Below, in pieces: positions 5,886-5,912 of a DNA stretch of 5,912 nucleotides; the stretch's first letter is position 1; every line of letters starts with the position of its first letter. Under the pieces are notes generated by a model. That model did not search any database and was not told the DNA's origin. It worked only from the letters and a program-made list of their open reading frames with translations. Source of the DNA: DAONLM01 sp035406685 (GTDB lineage Bacteria > Spirochaetota > GWE2-31-10 > MWDO01); the NCBI GenBank assembly GCA_035406685.1, contig DAONLM010000188.1, positions 1 to 5,912 of the forward strand, in the 5' to 3' direction. The position numbers were made by a program, and so were the translations under genes.

Positions 5886-5912
5886 ATTCTCAATTTAAAA
5901 ATTTTAAATATA

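Overview
The window comes from a strongly AT-rich bacterial chromosome. Coding DNA favours AGA for arginine and ATA for isoleucine, and the spacers are almost pure A/T. The main gene is a very large relative of the oxygen-sensitive 2-hydroxyacyl-CoA dehydratase activases, which points to an anaerobe. The lineage cannot be fixed from the sequence. The first gene has a faint resemblance, from memory only, to the DUF1564 proteins of Leptospira; that would hint at a spirochaete but is weak evidence.

Layout. (1) Positions 386 to 1, minus strand: the start of a small protein with two ribbon-helix-helix-like segments, cut by the left edge and probably a DNA-binding regulator. (2) 387-590: a divergent AT-rich spacer with a near-consensus sigma-70 promoter (TTGACA, 17 bp, TATATT) for the next gene and an imperfect direct repeat nearer the regulator gene. 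(3) 591-1064, plus strand: ribH, lumazine synthase of riboflavin biosynthesis, complete, with its active-site residues, and transcribed alone as far as the window shows. (4) 1065-1450: a 386-bp non-coding spacer holding a hairpin after ribH, a 12-bp perfect palindrome, a hairpin followed by eight T (a good intrinsic terminator), and a promoter for the next gene. (5) 1451-5791, plus strand: a 1446-residue protein joining two ASKHA-type activase domains, a cysteine-rich linker, a DUF2229-type module and a C-terminal dehydratase-like module. (6) 5792-5912: a trailer with a probable terminator hairpin.

How the parts work together. The two complete genes look like separate transcription units, each with its own promoter and a downstream hairpin. 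No other riboflavin gene is present, and no CoA-transferase, acyl-CoA dehydrogenase or electron-transfer gene sits next to the large protein, so its substrate cannot be read from context. The most interesting items are the large protein, which seems to hold both the ATP-driven electron donor and the acceptor in one chain with an altered first ATPase site, and the structured spacer between the two complete genes. No mobile element, CRISPR array, tRNA or rRNA was seen.
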